A DNA stretch of 18,368 nt from Methylomicrobium sp. GTDB lineage: Bacteria; Pseudomonadota; Gammaproteobacteria; Methylococcales; Methylomonadaceae. The notes beneath the pieces are model-generated. The model searched no databases. It was not told the origin of the DNA and saw only the letters and a list, made by a program, of their open reading frames with translations. Location: contig SLIO01000102.1 in the NCBI GenBank assembly GCA_007135635.1, positions 1 through 18,368 of the forward strand, written 5' to 3'. Below are positions 16,191-18,368 of the stretch, piece by piece (within the stretch, counting starts at the first letter, position 1; each line of letters starts with the position of its first letter). A program made the position numbers and the translations under genes.

Positions 16191-16337
16191 CTTCAAATTT
16201 CGGCAGTGCTTAAGGAGGCATCGGGGTGCTCGGCCCCTCACCTAGCGCTAGGTGAGGGGCCAGCATGGAGCTGGCTAGAGCCTACAGGGACGTATCTACG
16301 ACGTCCTTTGACGGGCACCTCGGCGCCGAATTTTGAT
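16191..16337. repeat. Dispersed repeat R3, short copy of R1
   Basis: This 147-bp unit is bounded by CTTCAAATTTCGG (16191-16203) and the inverted CCGAATTTTGAT (16326-16337). Its arms match R1 (3095-3447), including the block AGAGCCTACA followed by a 46-bp right arm. The centre is different: a perfect 30-bp palindrome instead of the 49-bp tandem hairpins. Like R1 it lies between two convergent genes. No flanking target duplication is evident. Confidence 0.75.
16232..16261. terminator. Perfect 30-bp GC-rich palindrome, possible bidirectional terminator
   Basis: The arm GGCCCCTCACCTAGC is followed directly by its exact reverse complement, and TGCT/AGCA outside extends pairing past one unpaired C. 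It lies 82 bp after the 155-aa gene and about 120 bp past the original end of hsdR. It could stop or protect both convergent transcripts. There are no T-runs, so terminator activity is not certain. Confidence 0.5.
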
Positions 16338-16377
16338 CTCCGATGAGCATAACTTCACAATCCGCTTGCCGAAGTGT

Positions 16378-18368
16378 TCAATAATATTCCTTGATGTAAG
16401 CATAAGCCCGATCAAACAAGGCCTGATCCTTATGCAATTGGTACTTTAACAACGCTTTGCGTAAAGATTTTTGCACCTCGCGTTCGCCGGAAGAGGAATG
16501 CTGTCAACCGGGAAATCGCACCACACGAACGATAGCGTCTATATCGGCGACGATGCGTTCCACGACGGCCGGCGTTTGATCGGTTTTCAACTCCAGGAAC
16601 AGCTCGGTCAGGGCCGCTTGCGGTGATTTTTCCTGTAACGCTGCTTCAGCCTGAAGCGTCTCCTTCGCCAGCTTGCACAGCTCTTTGACGAACTCGATCG
16701 AGCTGATCAAGCCCTTCTCTGCCTTGTCGCGCAATGCTTCCAATAATTCGCTGAGCTTTTTGAACTCGGGAAGATCCGCGTGCTTTTGAAACCGCTTGAC
16801 CAGCACCCTTTCCAATTGTTTGGTTTTCTTCGGATCGGGGTGGTTGAAAATATCTTCGATGACATCGGCATCCAATACATACTCTTCCAAAATATGCACA
16901 TCGCCGCCATGGATGTTTTCGTGAATCAATTGCGTGGTTTGCGCGCCCAACGACAGCCAGAGCAGCTTGCCGATATTGTCGGACGCCGGTTTAACCGACT
17001 CGTAGACTTGAGCGAGCCATTTGTAATCATTCTGGTATAAGTTCAAGAGATTATCCGGCGATAACGACTCCCATAGCTTCGCCAAATACTTAAAATCAAG
17101 GGCAAAGGCATCCTTTTTCTCGTTACTGTTGATGGCGTTCTGCGCGGCTTCCAAGCCTTCAAAACCTTCCAAGGTTCGATCTACGCCGGCAAAATGGGCC
17201 AACGTTTCCCGGATGGCTTCCGGTAATTGCTCTTTCAATGCCGACAGATTGGTGATGACCTGCTTGACGCTTTCTTCGTTGAACTCCAAGGCTTTGGCGG
17301 CATCGTCGAACACGCCGAAATAATCGACGATCCGGCCGAAGGTTTTGTGCGGGTATAAGCGATTGGTGCGGCAGATGGCCTGCAACAACGTGTGATCTTT
17401 TAACGATTTATCCAGGTACAGCGTTTGCAATATTGGCGAATCGAATCCGGTCAGCAGTTTGGCGGTGACGATGATGAATTTCAGTTCGGAATGGGGATCG
17501 TTAAACTCATCGACCACCTTTTCCTGTGCCGACTTATCCAGCGCCCACTTTTGCTTAAATTCGAAATCGTCATTGGCGGAAGTGGAAATGACTATCCGGC
17601 TGGCCTCGGTCGGAAAATACTTGTCCAGCTCCTCCTTGTAGTGCACGCAAGTTTATCGATCCGGGGTGACGATCATGGCCTTGAAGCCTTGCGGTTCGAC
17701 CTTTTCCTTGAAATGCACGGCAATGTCGGCCAGGATTTTAGAAACGCGCTCCGGCGACTTCAAGAACGCCGCCATCTTGGCCGACTTGCGGTTCAAGGCA
17801 TCGGCTTCTTCATCGGTCAAGGCGGCGCTGTCTTTGAAATCGGCAAAGGCTTGATCGATGGCGTCCTCGTCGACATGCACATCCACCAAGCGAGGCTCGA
17901 AATGCAGCGGCAAGGTCGCTTCATCGCGAATCGAATCGTGAAAGGTATAACGCGACAAATAGCCGCCTTGATCTTCCTCCGCGCCAAAGGCCCAGAAGGT
18001 ATTCTTATCGGCCTTGTTGACCGGCGTGCCGGTTAGGCCGAACAAAAAAACATTCGGCAACGCCGCGCGCATTTGCCTGCCCAAGTCGCCTTCCTGAGTG
18101 CGATGCGCCTCATCGACCAGCACGATGATATTGTCGCGGGTATTCATATTCGGCTTGGCATCGCGGAACTTGTGAATCATCGAGATGATGATCTTGCGGG
18201 TGTCGCGTTCCAATACGCTGATGCTGTCGGTGGTTTCCACATTCGCAAAGTCTGCGGCATTGAACGTACCGCTGATTTGAGTATCCAAATCGGTGCGGTC
18301 CACCAACACAATCACGGTCGGACTCTTAAGCTCAGACGCTCTACGCAGTTTTTGCGCGGCGAACACCA
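16378..18368 (-). pseudogene. hsdR: Type I restriction enzyme subunit R (hsdR), C-terminal two-thirds, disrupted by two stop codons; partial
   Basis: The gene enters from the right edge on the minus strand. The first segment (18368-17653) shows superfamily 2 translocase motifs: VDRTDLDTQ, VDEAHRTQEG (DEAH box), FGLTGTP and KAMIVTPDR. It then meets TAA at 17655-17653. Reading on in the same frame continues with HYKEELDKYFP, IVTAKLLTGFDSPILQTLYLDKS and QAICRTNRLYPHK (motifs V and VI), then the C-terminal domain to VVRFPG. There a TGA (16506-16504) stands where relatives should have Trp. After it the frame again continues (QHSSSGEREVQKSLRKALLK...AYIKEYY) to a natural stop at 16378. Both lesions look like single-base changes with no frameshift. 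HsdR supplies DNA translocation and cleavage; losing motifs V and VI should abolish this. The nuclease domain, hsdM and hsdS are outside the window. Confidence 0.88.

Noticed and set aside
16504..17655. Programmed recoding (selenocysteine or readthrough) or a separate downstream gene in hsdR
   Set aside because: One stop is TAA and the other is a TGA where relatives should have Trp, and selenocysteine has no role in HsdR. A GTG at 17646 could start the second piece, but no good ribosome site precedes it and it would encode only half a translocase. Two simple nonsense mutations fit best.
17425..18036. 203-aa plus-strand open frame opposite hsdR
   Set aside because: It is antisense to clearly recognisable HsdR helicase sequence and spans the TAA lesion. 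Its translation has no family features, so it is a shadow of the minus-strand coding bias.

Overview
The window looks like part of a gammaproteobacterial chromosome, most likely from a type I methanotroph (Methylococcales, near Methylomicrobium, Methylotuvimicrobium or Methylobacter). This placement is an inference from the moderate GC content, the gammaproteobacterial sequences of GlnD, UbiF, CysJ and RapA, and a style of short dispersed repeats I associate with that group. No marker gene in the window proves it.

Layout. Bases 1-266 hold the 3' end of glnD (PII uridylyltransferase/uridylyl-removing enzyme). It converges on a small PilZ-domain gene (341-739, minus). A gene-free stretch of about 500 bp leads to a secreted, C-terminally anchored two-domain-type multicopper oxidase (1264-3006). 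Between it and the convergent ubiF-like hydroxylase gene (3469-4686, minus) lie a terminator-like hairpin and a composite repeat, R1. The divergent spacer between ubiF and the next gene carries a 224-bp MITE-like element flanked by a perfect 9-bp direct repeat, followed by a sigma70-type promoter overlaid by CATGCATTG direct repeats.

The most interesting locus is 5253-12570. A very large (1827 aa) divergent glutamate synthase large-subunit homologue is followed directly by a CysJ-type NADPH diflavin reductase. No gltD and no cysI lies next to either gene. The GltB-like protein keeps the glutaminase, FMN, Fe-S and GXGXG regions. It also carries about 100 extra residues before the FMN domain, a C-terminal extension of about 200 residues, and an altered cysteine spacing (CX5CX3C) at the Fe-S motif. 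The simplest hypothesis is that the diflavin protein replaces GltD or ferredoxin as electron donor, giving a non-canonical glutamate synthase or a related amidotransferase.

Next come rapA (12862-15669), the RNA polymerase recycling ATPase, and 12 bp downstream a conserved 155-aa protein of unknown function (15682-16149). A second copy of the R1-type repeat, R3, with a perfect 30-bp palindrome, separates this from a convergent hsdR (type I restriction subunit R, minus strand, running off the right end). hsdR is interrupted by two separate in-frame stop codons with no frame change, so it looks like a young pseudogene. I saw no tRNA, rRNA, CRISPR array or complete insertion sequence.
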